A stretch of 64,000 bases of DNA from Hydractinia symbiolongicarpus (lineage: Eukaryota; Cnidaria; Hydrozoa; Anthoathecata; Hydractiniidae): assembly GCF_029227915.1 (NCBI RefSeq), contig NC_079878.1, forward strand, positions 1,054,001 through 1,118,000. Direction: 5' to 3'. This document shows, one piece after another, positions 27,201-37,900 of the stretch. The notes under the pieces are model-generated. The model had not been told where the DNA came from. It did no database searches and saw nothing but the letters and a program-made list of their open reading frames with translations. The position numbers were made by a program, and so were the translations under genes. Numbering within the stretch: the stretch's first letter is position 1; every line of letters starts with the position of its first letter.

Positions 27201-30200
27201 CTACCATTTTCCTTATTTATTTTTTAATTGAAATCACAAAGTATGAACATGTGCTAATTTTAATCAGATTTAATTTTACTTTTTTAAGGACAGATGGTAT
27301 ATAGTATATAGTCATTAGTATGAAATTCTCAAAAATTACTTATGCTGTAAGTTCAGACAAAGCAAAACTTATCTAGAGTGTCACATCAATATATTTTTAA
27401 AAAAATCTCAGGTTACTGCCCTCTGTTTAATTTTGTTAATTTTAGTAACATAACAGAGGTGATTTACCTGCCCATGTATATTAACAGCAAGTGTGTGATA
27501 TGAACCAGCAGCTATATAAACTATTTGTTTACCAGACAGCTTTTTTATCACCATTGGCTCCAACCTAAACATTGGTTAGTGTTAAAACGTTATTTCAAGA
27601 ATTATAAACGTTAAATATGGGCTGAAATAAGGATTGTTCTTATAACAGTATAATACACTATATTGTACAGCCTGTGAATACAAAGTGCTGAGAGTTGACA
27701 CGATAGTGCTGATGTTTCCCAAAGACAAGGAACATTCTACTGACCTACAACAAATATTAGTTTTGAAAATATTAACACTTATCTGTTCAGTCATTTTTTT
27801 TTCACATTGCTCAGTTTTTAAAGTTGTATATAGTAAGCTCATGTAGTGTTCAAGAGCAAAATTAAAGTACAAAAAATATGACCCTTCTCCCTGTCCTTAT
27901 TGTATACAATACACTATATTGTACAGCCCTGTGAATACAAAGTGCTGAGAGTTGGCACGATAGTGCTGATGTTTCCCAAAGACCAGTAAAATTCTACTGA
28001 CCTACAAGGAATATCAATTTTGAAAATATTAACACTTATCTGTTCAGTCATTGTCATTGATGTCGTGAACAAGCGAGTTTATTCTACGTTTCGACACGAA
28101 CCATTTTTGCACTTTTTCAAAAATGTTTACTTTCCGAACTGCGGGTAACCATATTTCTGGAAGTTGAAAGGAAGTACTATTGGTATGACTATTTCTGTCT
28201 ACACTATTTATGGTTTCTTTTACTTTTCTTGCTGTACAACCAGACTCTCGGTCTATGATCTTTTTATTGTCCCAGTCAATAACATATATTCTCTTTAACT
28301 CTGGGGATTTAAATTAAAGTGTACCTCAACTGATATCTTTTACAGACGTGTTACTTTTCCTATTTATTGACAACCTAGATATTGTTTTCCTTAGAGCAGC
28401 AAAGTCAATTTTTCAAAGTCCGAAAATAACTCAAGAAGCTGATTCTATGTAACAGATTAAAATTGAGTAAAGTGGTTTTCCTTTGTTTACAACAAACAAA
28501 GTATTAACACTTTATTTGAAAAATGAAAAGCTTTTCATGTCAATAAATAAATACACTTCTTCTAAGAGTTTTTTTCAAAATTACAGGAAACTTTGTGTAC
28601 CATACTACCTATGTGCAATATACGGACCATTTTAGCGGCAATAACAAATATTCTGGAGCAATTCGACAAAGCGAAATAATTTTCCACATCCTTTAAAACA
28701 AAGTCAGCAAAGTTGTAAAGAAGTTTTTTTAGCACACTGACCTTGGCACACATATAGGGAGGCATAAAAGCTATCTTGAAATCAATGTAGCTCTGCTTTC
28801 AGGTCTGCAATGTTGAATGCTGACATAAATTCACAGGGCTGTTGTATATTTTTTATAACATTATCAGAAGAACAACATCTAACAATAATCCCAAAATATT
28901 AAAATATTATATTTTTTATAAGAAACTTAAAGAAGTATCTAGTTCCAAAAGTTTCTTTTTTTTTAATCTTGAATAACCATGTTTTAAGTTCTAAATACTC
29001 TTTTTTGTTTCTTAATTCTTTTGTTCAAGCAATAGGTTTTTACTTTCCTGTAAATCAACAAAACATGAAATATAAAATAACTATAAACTAGTTGCCAATT
29101 TCTTACTTTTAAATTAGTCAAAACAATTCAGAACTAAATGTTTCTTATATTCTAAGCACTCTACATATAGGTTTCTTGTAGGTTTCTTATAACAAAACCT
29201 GAAGCAAGGCTATCAATAAGAAAATAACACCAGAGCAATGAATCCCTCGCTCAAGGTTACAATAATTTACACTGGGCGAGCAATCTGAATAAATAGAATA
29301 AGTTTATATCCGCATCTTTTATTACAAAATCTATGTGAGATGAATTTATATTGCCCAGCCGAACAAAATATTTGTGGAACTGGGGGAACAATTAATATCT
29401 CAGCTAGTTTCTCACTTCTCAGAATTGGGTGAGCGTTTGAGTGAGCAAAGGCAATTTAGGCCTGCTGAAGGTAGTCTTAACTAAAATAAAAAAAAACAAA
29501 CCTCTCCATTACATCACCATGTCCTAACTGACCATAAGCATTTTCTCCCCAACTCCAGACTTCGGTTGACAAGACTGTTTCTAAGCTACCCATATTAGTT
29601 TCGTCTTCACTTTTTAAGCGGCCCAAACTTGGATCAGAGGCGATTACATCATCAGTTAAATTAAAACTATGTAAAGTCACTAGGCTGTCATTGTCTTGAT
29701 TATTTTGTCCAAATAAAGATTTCTTGCCAAGAAAAAGTCCATCAGTTTCATCATTTAGGGAAACATCACTTGTGTTATTATTTTCAGCTTGTGAAATTGA
29801 AAATGTTGTTTCATTTATGTTATCGTCATTATTTATTAAAGACAATTCAGGTGTACAAAATTTTGTTAAGTCAGCTGTGTTAACTGAATCAGGTATTTTT
29901 GGTGTACTTGTCTCGTCATTATTACTTGAAACATTTCCTTCAGGGGATAGTCTCATATCAACAGCTGAATAATACTGTGAGGACACCATAGAGGGCACAT
30001 CAGCAGAACTAGAAGAACTCTCATCACTATGCACAAAGGTTTTAGAAGTCCGTTTATGGTATGTTAAGTTCTCAAGTAGGAATGCATTTTTTAGACCTTT
30101 CTCTTTTATATGGTGAAGATCAATCTCTGAAGTGGATACAGCTAAAGAAAAAACTGTGTACACAAATATATAATATAAATATATTATTATTTACATGTAG

Positions 30201-31873
30201 GAAAAAACCCTTCTAAAAGCCTTAATAAGCAAAAAAATGAATGCCAAAAAAAAAAGAATGCAGAATTACTGATTTCAAATTTGCTTGGACTCCACTTTTT
30301 TAAATAATGATAAATCTTTTATACCTCTTAAACAAAACAGTAGACATCAGTGGTTGCTTATCAAACTCTTTATTTCCATAATTTCAATAAAACTGTGCCC
30401 ATTATTAATTTTTTATTTTGCGTTTTACATAAGTCTCATTTACAAACTTTGATTTTATAATCTTTTCTTAATAAAATAAGGCTATCTAAGGTAATTTATA
30501 GTATATCAACCCTATTATTTAAAGAAACACATTTTCCTTTTGTTTACCTTTTATTTGTGTTTGATTTCATGTTGGTTTTAATCATTTAAGACATTTACTC
30601 ACTAATTTTATTTTAGACCTAATTTATACCTGATTGGTTGAAATTGTTCAACAACAATTACGATAAGGACTGTATAAACATAATTTTTGAAAACACAGAC
30701 ATTCAATTTAAACAAATATTTAACTCAGCTGTGCCATACTATTACTTAACTCAAGTAGATAAAAGCAATGCATGCAATATCTGCTTTTAATTATTATGCA
30801 CTTTTAAGCATGAAAAAATGTCATGCCAATAAAAAAGGGAATAAAATATTATGAATTGTATATGTATATTATTTGTTTGATAACGTACCTTTTCCCTCTT
30901 TTTTAGAATATGCTGCACCATGGGAATCTAACTCTGTATCAGAGTGTGAGCGATACATTTGTGAATCTTCACCACAGCTAAAAAATGTACTTTGCAGGAA
31001 TGGGACTCTAGATGTATCTGCACTTCTTCTATTTTGAAGTTCTGAATAATATGTACTTGATATTGATGCAGTCCGGTAATCTGGACTTTGAATGTTAAAT
31101 TGAGCATCTTCATCATCATCTTGAGTAACAACAACAGAATGGAATGAACCACACACAACCTTTACAGCTTTTTTATTACGCAAACCTCTAACGAGGGTTG
31201 GTACGGTGCATTCCTCTAATTTATTTCCATGGCCCATTCCCAAACCTTTCCCCCAAGACCAGAGTATACCCCTCGAATCAATGGTAATGGTAAAGAGTTC
31301 AGCACATGATACTTCCCTAATAGAGGTACTTAACTTGTTTTTGGAAGCTTGGTCAATAGTTAGACTTGCCTTACATAATGGTGGAAAATTTACTTTTGTT
31401 GGTGTTGTAAAAACTCCCTTTGCACCAAGACCACATTGCCCTGCTCTAGAATCTCCCCAACAAAGTAAAGTACCATCATAGCAGACTATTGCATTATGAC
31501 GAGCTCCACATGACATATGTTTGACATCAATATCAGCAAACTGCTGAACCAAAGACAGCCCACTCCTTTTACTTCTATCACCCAGTCCAAGTTGGCCATA
31601 GTCATTAGAACCCTCGGAAAAAAGTTGCTTCTGTGCAGTCAAAACCAGGGCATGTTCACCTCCTAATGCAACTGCTGTTACATTTAAAAAAGAAAACAAA
31701 GAGCAAACATTTGGAACATCTTGCTCTAATCTAAACAAATGAGTGTTTGATCCCTGACAGGATGTTTCCAACTTATTCTTTATAAATATCTGCTTTTCTT
31801 GATTTGTAATTTCTCTTACAGATATTTCAACTGTCTCACTATCATCTGATGGGACCTCATTGACACTACTCAT
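4773..31873 (-). CDS. ALS2: alsin (ALS2), Rab5/Rac guanine nucleotide exchange factor, 31 coding exons
   Basis: Joining 31 exons at GT-AG sites gives 4953 coding bases, 1650 residues plus stop, with reading frame kept at every junction; human alsin is 1657 residues. Domain order is the alsin signature: RCC1-like repeats (about 1-640), DH (about 714-910), PH (about 911-1020), MORN repeats (about 1030-1290) and a C-terminal VPS9 domain (about 1436-1650). Known role of the family: activates Rab5 through VPS9 on early endosomes and links to Rac1. The start at 31873 is the first in-frame ATG of the exon; the last exon is only 42 bases ([13 protein letters not shown], stop). Exon coordinates are given in the domain entries below. 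Intron 22 hosts another gene, and introns hold several repeats. Confidence 0.97.
5846..5985 (+). repeat. dispersed short repeat, family A, copy 1
   Basis: Shares with the copy at 6420-6545 the order: TCTATAT..TTAAT, GTCTGCCTGT, GAAAAATGGTA, then a hairpin ACCCGTGG-ATTT-CACGGGC and GACTAGT. It lies in alsin intron 26. Confidence 0.6.
6420..6545 (+). repeat. dispersed short repeat, family A, copy 2
   Basis: Best-preserved copy: ATATCTATATTTTAATGCC, a GTCTGGCCGTCCGCCTGTCTG stretch, GAAAAATGGTAGC, the hairpin CCCGCGG-ATTTTT-CCACGGGC and ACGACTAGT. It lies in alsin intron 25. Probably a SINE or MITE family. Confidence 0.6.
6987..7831 (-). CDS. ALS2: alsin exons 24-25: helical linker before VPS9
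   Basis: Exons 7564-7831 and 6987-7144. For exon 24 the frame is open only if the acceptor AATCAG at 7832-7833 is used; the next AG, eight bases further on, would create a stop after four codons. The encoded segment ([27 protein letters not shown], then [18 protein letters not shown]) matches the position of the helical region between MORN and VPS9 in alsin. Confidence 0.9.
8122..17734 (-). CDS. ALS2: alsin exons 17-23: MORN repeats
   Basis: Exons 17591-17734, 16800-16865, 15841-15942, 15256-15420, 14599-14710, 14135-14212 and 8122-8270. Successive MORN units are clear: [92 protein letters not shown] and [14 protein letters not shown] repeats of alsin, with VPS9, are required for Rab5 exchange and membrane targeting. 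Most of these exons end in phase 2, so the repeat exons are near-symmetrical. The donor of exon 21 (after 14599) lies inside a 26-bp tandem repeat. Confidence 0.95.
8271..10373. other. alsin intron 22, distal part; nothing coding seen
   Basis: AT-rich intron sequence after the acceptor side of exon 23, up to the nested gene. It holds short low-complexity runs but no frame or repeat that I can define. Confidence 0.5.
10374..10862 (+). CDS. nested intronless gene, small CX2C-X20-CX2C protein of unknown function
   Basis: Open frame of 162 residues inside alsin intron 22, on the opposite strand. I start at ATG 10374 (A at -3); an in-frame ATG at 10359 is possible. Residues 15-70 are very basic ([15 protein letters not shown] and AKKNKKQ), then come two CXXC pairs, C92/C95 and C116/C119, separated by 20 residues as in a treble-clef or ribbon zinc site. 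The C-terminal 40 residues are acidic and probably helical ([15 protein letters not shown]). Codon choice and the absence of stops favour a real gene; AATAAA overlaps the stop region (10862-10867). I do not recognise the family. The basic N-terminus plus a zinc ribbon suggests nucleic-acid binding, but that is only a guess. The lack of introns could mean a retrocopy. Confidence 0.7.
   Translation: MSVSQQNGDQVLWPANKQTSVAKKETKKPKSEKQKKKFTYDNERVFQTALKYYNSRWQKQAKKNKKQPDPNKQEIYVEKIGMNITQSSGIDCKRCGDNLTGMKYFVNKNKPEDVLCQGCLGRKLKKEVGIDEERILEEMKWLQEKDLLPEHMVNPKNQWTFE
10862..10867 (+). terminator. poly(A) signal of nested gene
   Basis: AATAAA immediately at the stop codon of the nested gene. Another AT-rich variant, ATTAAA, lies about 17 bases further on. 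Confidence 0.4.
11215..11340 (+). repeat. dispersed short repeat, family A, copy 3 (diverged)
   Basis: TCTATATATTGTCTCTGGC, then CTGTTTGTCTGTCTTTGCG and a degenerate GGATTTCCCGCCATGGGC hairpin, in the same order as copies 1 and 2. Confidence 0.4.
12009..12435. mobile_element. degenerate MITE-like element with AACTCGAAC inverted ends
   Basis: The left part reads CGGTAACTCGAACACCTGATAACTCGAG and the right part, on the other strand, CAGTCAACTTCCAGTAACTCGAACC. The word AACTCGAAC recurs internally in both orientations. No open frame. Ends are imprecise and no target duplication was identified. Confidence 0.45.
12472..12725 (+). repeat. direct repeat pair flanking about 200 bp
   Basis: AAGAACTACTTTGCTCATCACTAA near 12475 recurs near 12698 with one or two changes. 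The pair encloses a more GC-rich stretch. It may be the footprint of an insertion or a short tandem duplication. Confidence 0.5.
14493..14622 (-). repeat. five 26-bp tandem repeats spanning the exon 21 splice donor of alsin
   Basis: Read on the - strand, five units of exactly 26 bases begin AAGTTCTT: the first (14597-14622) lies mostly in exon 21 and ends at its GTAAGT donor, and the other four form the start of the intron. All share the core AATCGACTT with scattered changes. The exon codons for KFFQNRLA therefore seem to be the source of the array. Confidence 0.9.
18221..20286 (-). CDS. ALS2: alsin exons 13-16: PH domain
   Basis: Exons 20158-20286, 19843-19916, 19607-19673 and 18221-18285. 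The region contains [14 protein letters not shown] (the strand that opens alsin-type PH domains), then [12 protein letters not shown], the strongly alsin-like [11 protein letters not shown], and a closing helix with [11 protein letters not shown]. Together with the DH domain it forms the tandem DH-PH unit of Rho exchange factors. The frame runs through all four junctions. Confidence 0.93.
18693..18805 (-). repeat. dispersed short repeat, family A, copy 4 (inverted)
   Basis: On the - strand: TTAATAATAATAGTTGTCTG, GTCTGTTTGTGCC, AAAATGGTACC and CACCGGCTAGTA, the same order as the other copies. It lies in alsin intron 15. Confidence 0.5.
20572..26517 (-). CDS. ALS2: alsin exons 6-12: linker and DH (RhoGEF) domain
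   Basis: Exons 26349-26517, 25582-25640, 24381-24496, 23929-24118, 22129-22186, 21068-21160 and 20572-20703. The first two encode a basic linker and the segment before the DH domain. Exons 8-12 encode the all-helical DH region, recognised by position and by sequence such as [38 protein letters not shown] and [11 protein letters not shown]. Vertebrate alsin has a poorly conserved DH domain with reported Rac1 activity; I see no residue that settles whether this copy is catalytic. Phases run 0, 2, 1, 2, 0, 0, 0. Confidence 0.93.
21963..22110 (-). repeat. dispersed short repeat, family A, copy 5 (inverted), with (GACA)n
   Basis: On the - strand: TCTAATCTCTATAATAATAG, CTGTTGTCTGTCTGTCTGTC, and the hairpin GTGGATTTTTTTCACGGGTT. 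The tetranucleotide GACA run (about 22058-22080 on +) has expanded. It lies in alsin intron 10. Confidence 0.6.
22793..23558. mobile_element. piggyBac-like MITE with TTAA target sites
   Basis: The element occupies 22797-23554 and is bounded by TTAA at both ends. Its inverted ends begin CCCTATTCGGTCCGGGG; a CCC start next to TTAA is the piggyBac arrangement. Just inside each end is a GC-rich palindrome, GGGCGGATTCCGCCC near 22840-22855 and its counterpart at 23501-23520, the right one running into 26 consecutive C. About 758 bases long, with no transposase frame, so non-autonomous. It sits in alsin intron 9. Confidence 0.88.
26665..31873 (-). CDS. ALS2: alsin exons 1-5: RCC1-like domain
   Basis: Exons 30889-31873, 29502-30141, 27468-27564, 26864-26941 and 26665-26777. 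RCC1 blades are recognised by motifs such as [69 protein letters not shown] and [11 protein letters not shown]. As in vertebrate alsin, the propeller is interrupted by a long low-complexity insertion, here most of exon 2, rich in Ser, Asp and Asn. Exon 1 ends in phase 1, exon 2 in phase 2, exons 3 and 4 in phase 0 and exon 5 in phase 2. The domain is thought to act in self-association and in restraining exchange activity. Confidence 0.95.
27655..28052 (+). repeat. duplicated 141-bp segment in alsin intron 2
   Basis: 27655-27795 and 27911-28052 are direct repeats with roughly 10 percent difference, offset 256 bases; both start ACACTATATTGTACAGCC and end CTGTTCAGTCATT. It looks like a local tandem duplication. 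Confidence 0.85.
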
Positions 31874-31911
31874 AATGGTACATATTACACATTCATTGTA
31901 TACGTAAACCT
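31874..31911 (-). promoter_or_regulatory. short alsin leader with a 3' splice acceptor and overlapping upstream ATGs
   Basis: TTTTTGTAG ends at 31910-31911 on the - strand, 36 bases before the start codon, and would serve as an acceptor for a 5' UTR intron or a spliced leader. Between it and the alsin ATG are three upstream ATGs: ATGAATGTGTAA is a three-codon frame, and two others share a frame that ends with TAG overlapping the alsin start. Confidence 0.45.
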
Positions 31912-33272
31912 ACAAAAACAATTGTGAAAAGCCATTATTAACCCTAAACTTCCTTCCGTAATATTAAAGGTTACCTACTACGTCAAAAAAACTTTTTCGT
32001 ATATTACAATGTTAAACTATTATATACAGAATTTAATAATTATTTTGCATACTTCGTTAATAATAACTTAAAAATATTGCATTCTTAATATTGCATTTTT
32101 ATGAAATGTGCTACCTTTGGCAGTATAAAACTGCTGGTTCTCTGTTGGTTACTTCATAATATAGGTGGTTCTCTGGTGGTTACTTCGAAATACTGCTGGT
32201 TCTTACTTTTAATAAAATAGATTTTGACTCATGAAGAATTAGGAGGTCTACTACTGTCTTTTACTAAGTCTATGACTCTGCTACATGACAAGCGTATACC
32301 ATCAGTGTAAAATGTTCAGAGCTATAAATGTTGTGTATAGTAAAAAGAAATAAAAAAATTACTTGCAAGGCTCCTCTTGGAATAGGATGGTAGGAATAAC
32401 AAAATGTTATATTATTGTATAAATATTGTACAAAGTTTAAGGCAAAACAGTGATTTCTATTCTAAATCACTGTTTTGTCATTATTGTTGAAAAAATCACT
32501 TGTCACTTTTTATAATTTCTTTTGTTTGAACTTGTAAAGTTGTTTATTAAAACCAGAAATAATTTTAATGACGTTTTAACTAGTACGAAGCATTTCAAAA
32601 CAGAACAAGCATTTGACATCTTACATATTTATTGGGCTAGACAACAATTTACCAAGCAACACTGCCTAATTTACTGAGAAGTCACCCCAAAAATGCTACT
32701 GTGTAGGTGACCAGGAGAAAATTTTCATCACAAAACAAAAAAAGCTATTCAGCAAGCATGAATTTTCACAATAATTCACTAGTCAAGAAATCGCCAGACG
32801 ACATGCAGAGAAGAATTAGCTGCAGACACAATGCTGCCTATCAGGAGATTTGGCAAGTCAAAACTAGTTAAAGAGAGAGGTTAATTCCCAACCCTATTTA
32901 ACTTTTGCCATTGCATTGCCTAATATTTATTATTAATATCCAATTTTCTGCTGCCAAACTACAAGGTTGCAAAAATGTTCAAAAAATTACCAGCTTCGGC
33001 GGCAGCCATTATAATTTTAACTATTTTGCTGACGTCAGCTTAAACAGCTTTGTTTTACCGAACTTGCTGTAATAAAGGCTGTAAGATTTTTATTAAAAAC
33101 ATTTAATTTGAAACTGACCACGTTTAGAAATGGCGCATTTGTTTATAAGCTCCTAATCCGCATACAACACGAGAAAATTTAGTTTTACATGCAGGAAGCT
33201 GGCTGGATACATTTTCCGCAAGTGATAAACGATTTATTTATAAGTATGTGCGTAATTTTGATACTATAAATA
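31912..33272. promoter_or_regulatory. shared upstream region between divergent alsin and BOK-like genes
   Basis: About 1.4 kb separates the two start codons. It is AT-rich with no frame of note and must contain both promoters, unless 5' exons lie elsewhere. I recognise no specific factor sites. A direct repeat built on GGTGGTTACTTC(G/A) occurs at about 32131-32200. Confidence 0.5.
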
Positions 33273-34296
33273 ATGAATGAGAGTCTTAAAGACTGGGGAG
33301 TTTTAGCTTATCATTATACACTGGTACGTTTAAAAGGTGCAATGAATTCTTCGTGTAAGAAAGATCAAAATGTAACAAGAGATAGTGTTATACAGGATGC
33401 AAAAACGTTATGTTCTGAGTACATTGACGATCGCCTTATCAGGTCAGGACTAAATTTAAAGCAAAGGAAAATAACTCCCGCTTCATCATTAACGAGAGAC
33501 GAGGACATGGTAAGTCGTAGTATAAATTTATCAACGAAGTCCTCCGAAAGACAGGTATCTTCAGAAGCTATTCAAATGTTGACTGAAAAACGTTTCGCTT
33601 CCGGAGGATGCGCTTTAACAATTGATGATTTATCAAAAGTTCTTCTTTACATTGGCGAAGTATTGGAGTTTCGACATGCCAGTGTGTATACAGATGTTCT
33701 ACAACAATTAAATATTCGATCTCTTGGAGAAGTAAATTTACGTCGGGTTTATATGAATGTCGGAAAAGAAATTTTTGCGAAAGGAGTAGATTGGGCTAAA
33801 GTGGTCTCCTTATTTGCATTTGCTGGTGCATTGGCTGTAGATTGTGTTTTATGTGGCTCTTCTGTTTACATTCCGCGAATTAAAAACTGGTCTGTGGAAT
33901 ATGTGGAAAACGAATTAACAGACTGGATAGTGGAACAGGGAGGTTGGGTGAGTTTCATGGAGTCATCTTATTTCACGTCAGAAAATTTTAAAATTCGAAG
34001 TTTTTAATTGAGACCCGGTTTCGTAATTGAACGGACAAACGTACGTTTTTTATAAGAACCTAGTTTATAAGAACATCAAGGCCGAGATGTTTCCATAAAT
34101 TATAATCATAATTAAGAACGTTCTTAGTCTAAATTCTAAATCTATACCATTTCAGATTGGACTGTTTGATTACTTCACAGCACAGCAGAAAACATCCAGA
34201 ACATCGAGTTACTTAATCTGGACATCGTCAGCCATCGTGTTACTCGTTAGTGTCGTCTTGGCTGCTACGCTAGCTATCAATTTTAGAACGCCGTAA
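33273..34296 (+). CDS. BOK: BOK-like Bcl-2 family apoptosis regulator, two exons
   Basis: Exons 33273-33947 and 34156-34296 (GTGAGT donor, TTTCAG acceptor, phase 0) encode 271 residues. BH3-like segment LSKVLLYIGEVLEF at about 120-133, BH1 GVDWAKVVSLFAFAGALAVD at about 171-190, BH2 WIVEQGGWIGLFDYF split by the intron after the invariant tryptophan at 225 (this intron position is typical of Bcl-2 genes), and a C-terminal membrane anchor at about 245-265. The N-terminal helix (AKTLCSEYIDDRLIRSG) and the stretch from BH3 to BH1 (SVYTDVLQQLNI) resemble BOK more than Bcl-2 or Bax. Family role: multi-BH-domain effector or regulator on ER and mitochondrial membranes. Whether it promotes or blocks death cannot be read from sequence. 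Confidence 0.93.
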
Positions 34297-34966
34297 ATAC
34301 ACGTTGTTTTTTTTATAAGAAAACTGTTTGTTTTTTAACCTAGCCTTATTTTCCTAGAAAATGCCTAAATATAGGCTAAAATTTTCAAAAAAAATTCTAA
34401 TTTTTATTTCCCTATTTTCTTTGTTTTTTTTATCGACAGCCATAGGATTATATAGTTATGTATTTTATTCGAGACATCTTTTATTTTTATTGAAAAGGAC
34501 TTCTTGTCATTTTTAGGATATAAATTTGTTAGGATGTATATTTAAAAAAAACGAAACTTGATTGTTTTGTATTTTAAAATTATGGGTATTTAGTAACTCT
34601 TAATATACATATCAAGGTCTCCAAAAATTTGATCTTAATACGTTGAGGCTGGGGATTTTCTTAAAAATTTTTAAGAATTTTAGGCTCTTTTTCTTATAAA
34701 TTTTTTCTTATATCAAAAAACGTGTAGTATAGCATTTAACATTTTAAACCAACACGATGTATAATTTAACTTGGAATTTTTTATAATTCGTTTCAGTTTT
34801 TGTTAAAAAAATAGATGTAGATTTTAAAAAGACGTTGTTTATATAATTTTGATATAAAATATTACATTAATGTATTTTTTATTTATTATTCGACTCTTTT
34901 GTAAAAAATTGTCACGCGTTTATGCCCTCCATCTCAATGAAGATTTTCAGGTAACTTTTAATTCGT
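34297..34966. other. convergent 3' region between BOK-like gene and ALDH6A1
   Basis: About 670 bases, very AT-rich; holds the 3' UTRs of both genes. No other feature seen. Confidence 0.6.
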
Positions 34967-37900
34967 TTAACCCATTTTGGGGAACGAAACTTGAGCTTTT
35001 TGGTCGGTTGCGTCTTCAGCACGCCACAGAGATGTCACTGTTTTCCATTGAGTGTAAAATTGGATACCCTAAAAAAACATGAGAACATAGTCGTGTTTTC
35101 ATCGGATAAGTTTTCAATCGCAAAAATGACTTTGTTTCAACGAACGAATTTGTTTTGTCATTGATTCAACTTTTAAAAATATATTGGAACTGGTAGCTAC
35201 GCAATCGGAAGAGGAGAGGGGATAAACAGTTGTTGGTGGTAGCTTAATATCTACCTTCTTGTTAAATCTTTTACAAATTTCAAATTTGAAGGTAAATTAT
35301 TCACATTTCTCTATTTTTAAGACTTCATTGTCAAATAACTGAAATAACTGAATTGGTTCAGGGCCTTAAAGAAATAATTAATGGCGTTTGGAAGCTATTT
35401 CTTTTGCTAAATATAACTCGATTGTCAACAAAATTAATAGCTTCTTCCTCTACTCGTTAAATTTAGCAAAATTTGAAATGCGCCAAACTTAATCTACGTC
35501 AAAAGCTTATCTCCATATAACATCCACGCCAAATTCTCTCCGCTTAGTAAGTAACACTAAACGTTTGTATCACTTACCGCTTTTCCATAAAAATTCATAT
35601 CTCCGCGGAACGAACCGCGAGATCCAGTAAACGAAAACATAGGAAGTGGTACAGGAATTGGAACGTTAATACCAATCTATAAAGCAATTATATGTAAGTC
35701 TTGAAACGGCAAGTTTTGTCTGAAGAAAAATCTATATTTGTATTTAACCCCAGTTGTTTTCTTTGAACTAATCGGAGACATTTTGATCGACAATACACCT
35801 AGTCATAAACATTTCTTATTACGGGAACTAATGTTCGTGAAAGTTTTATATTTAAGTTTAAGTGCAGAAATTTTCACGGATAAGGCAATTCGCATAAAAT
35901 TTTACATTTCGCGAATGAGCCATATTAAAAAGTTTTGCAAACATAAACTTCAGCGAATTTATGCTCTTGAAAATTTTTTCAAGCATTAACTTTCGCGAAT
36001 TACAAAAAGTAAACCTGGAAAATGTCAAGGATTGAACCTCAAAACATAGAAAAGTGTTTTAAAGAATTATATGATCAAATTAGTCACTTAGCATTAACTT
36101 TAGCAAACTGAAAAAAGAAAAACATTTTTTTTCGATTATGTAAATTTTCACAAAAATATGCTCTTCGGAATTTCGCGGATCTGGAAAAAATCCCAAGCGT
36201 TTCCACACTTACAGGCTTGTTTCCATTCCACTGCATTTTCCGCTATTGCGGAATTGAAATCTCTAATTATACCAAAGTGCGCACGCGCAAACAAGAAAAC
36301 TCGTGATATTTATGCACTATAACAGAGAATGAAATTGAACGGAAACGAACCAAGAGAATGGTATAATTTTAGTTTCCCACCTGCCCAACGTCTACATCTT
36401 GCGTAAACTTTCGAGCTGCAGCACCAGAATTTGTGAAGATCGCTGTACCGTTACCGTATTTGTTGCTGTTGATGATGTCAATAGCTTCATCTAACGTGTC
36501 GGCATTTAAAATTACTAAGACAGGTCCAAAGATTTCCTCGGTGTAACATTCCATGTCGGGCTAAAAAAAAGATTTTTTTTAAACATGTAGTAGGATTGAC
36601 AACATAAACACTAACCCACCCAAAAAAAACAAAAACGCTACCTTCACATTCGTAAGAATAGTTGGTCCTACAAAATGTCCATTCTCATAACCAGGAACAG
36701 TGATCCCTCTTCCGTCGAGAATACACTAAAAAGAAAAAGTTTTGCACCCTTATTGATTAGGATTCGCATCACACTTTAATTTGCGCATTAAACAATTTGC
36801 TACAAATGTGTAAAACTCAATCCCTGCAAAAAATCTCGAAAAAAAGAGTGAACCGCAAAATTTTAGAAACTTAATCAAATCAACTACACTTTTTTTTACA
36901 AGAAACATGCATACAAGAAACATATGCTTAAAGTAAAAAAAACTAAAAAACATTAAGAAACATGGGCAGGCTTAGAAAGCCAAGAAACAATTTTTTTGTA
37001 AGAACACTAAACAGAAAGCACTTAAAGTCAAACAAATCAAAAATATTTCCATCATCTTCACCCTCCTTTTCTAGCATATCGTTCTCTTCATGTTTTTGAA
37101 ACAATTAAGAATAAGAAACAAATAAGAAACATGAGGCTTATTTCTCAAAAAAACTAAAAAACATTGAGCCTAAGCCCAAATGCAATTTCTTGTAAAAAAA
37201 AACGTGTATATATTGTAAATTTTACATATTTATTTATATTTAACCGCTATTATTTTACACTTTTAAATAGAAAAATAAGATTTTGTCCTAAACAATATTT
37301 TAGCTAATTTTGATCTTTATCACAAACTTATAAAGTTATGAAGAAAACACATTCTTACGTCGGCACCTTCATCAATACCACTCTGAATCAACCTTTCCAC
37401 GCGTTCTTTAGCACTTTTCGAGATAAGAGGACCCAGATCCACTCCTTCCTTATCGCCTGAAAAGAAGACAATAAAAAAACAAGATCTAAGAAATAATTAA
37501 ACACATATAGGGTCTCTCTTTTACCTTTGTTAAGCCAAGTAACGTAAATTCATCCTAGTCCTAAACACTGATAATATTTTACCGATACAAAATTAGATCA
37601 AGTTTTCTATATTAGTCCTGGTAGCAGGCGAATGCCTACGTAAGCTATATTTTTAGGGTTTTAACGACTTTGATCCTTTTTAGATTTGGGTATTTTAACT
37701 TAAGTGCTACCATAATCAACATTCTTCTACATTATATGGAGAATGATCGACAACCTGCTGTCACATTTAGACTTTTGGCACGCTCAACCAACTCTGGAAT
37801 CCATTTTTGTGAGTCTCCAACAAACACTGCAGTGGAGAGAGCCATGCATCGCTGTCCAGCAGCACCGAATGCTGCACCAACCAATTGATTTAACGACATT

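Noticed and set aside
29724-29972. 82-codon + strand frame
   Set aside because: Opposite-strand shadow of the serine-rich part of alsin exon 2.
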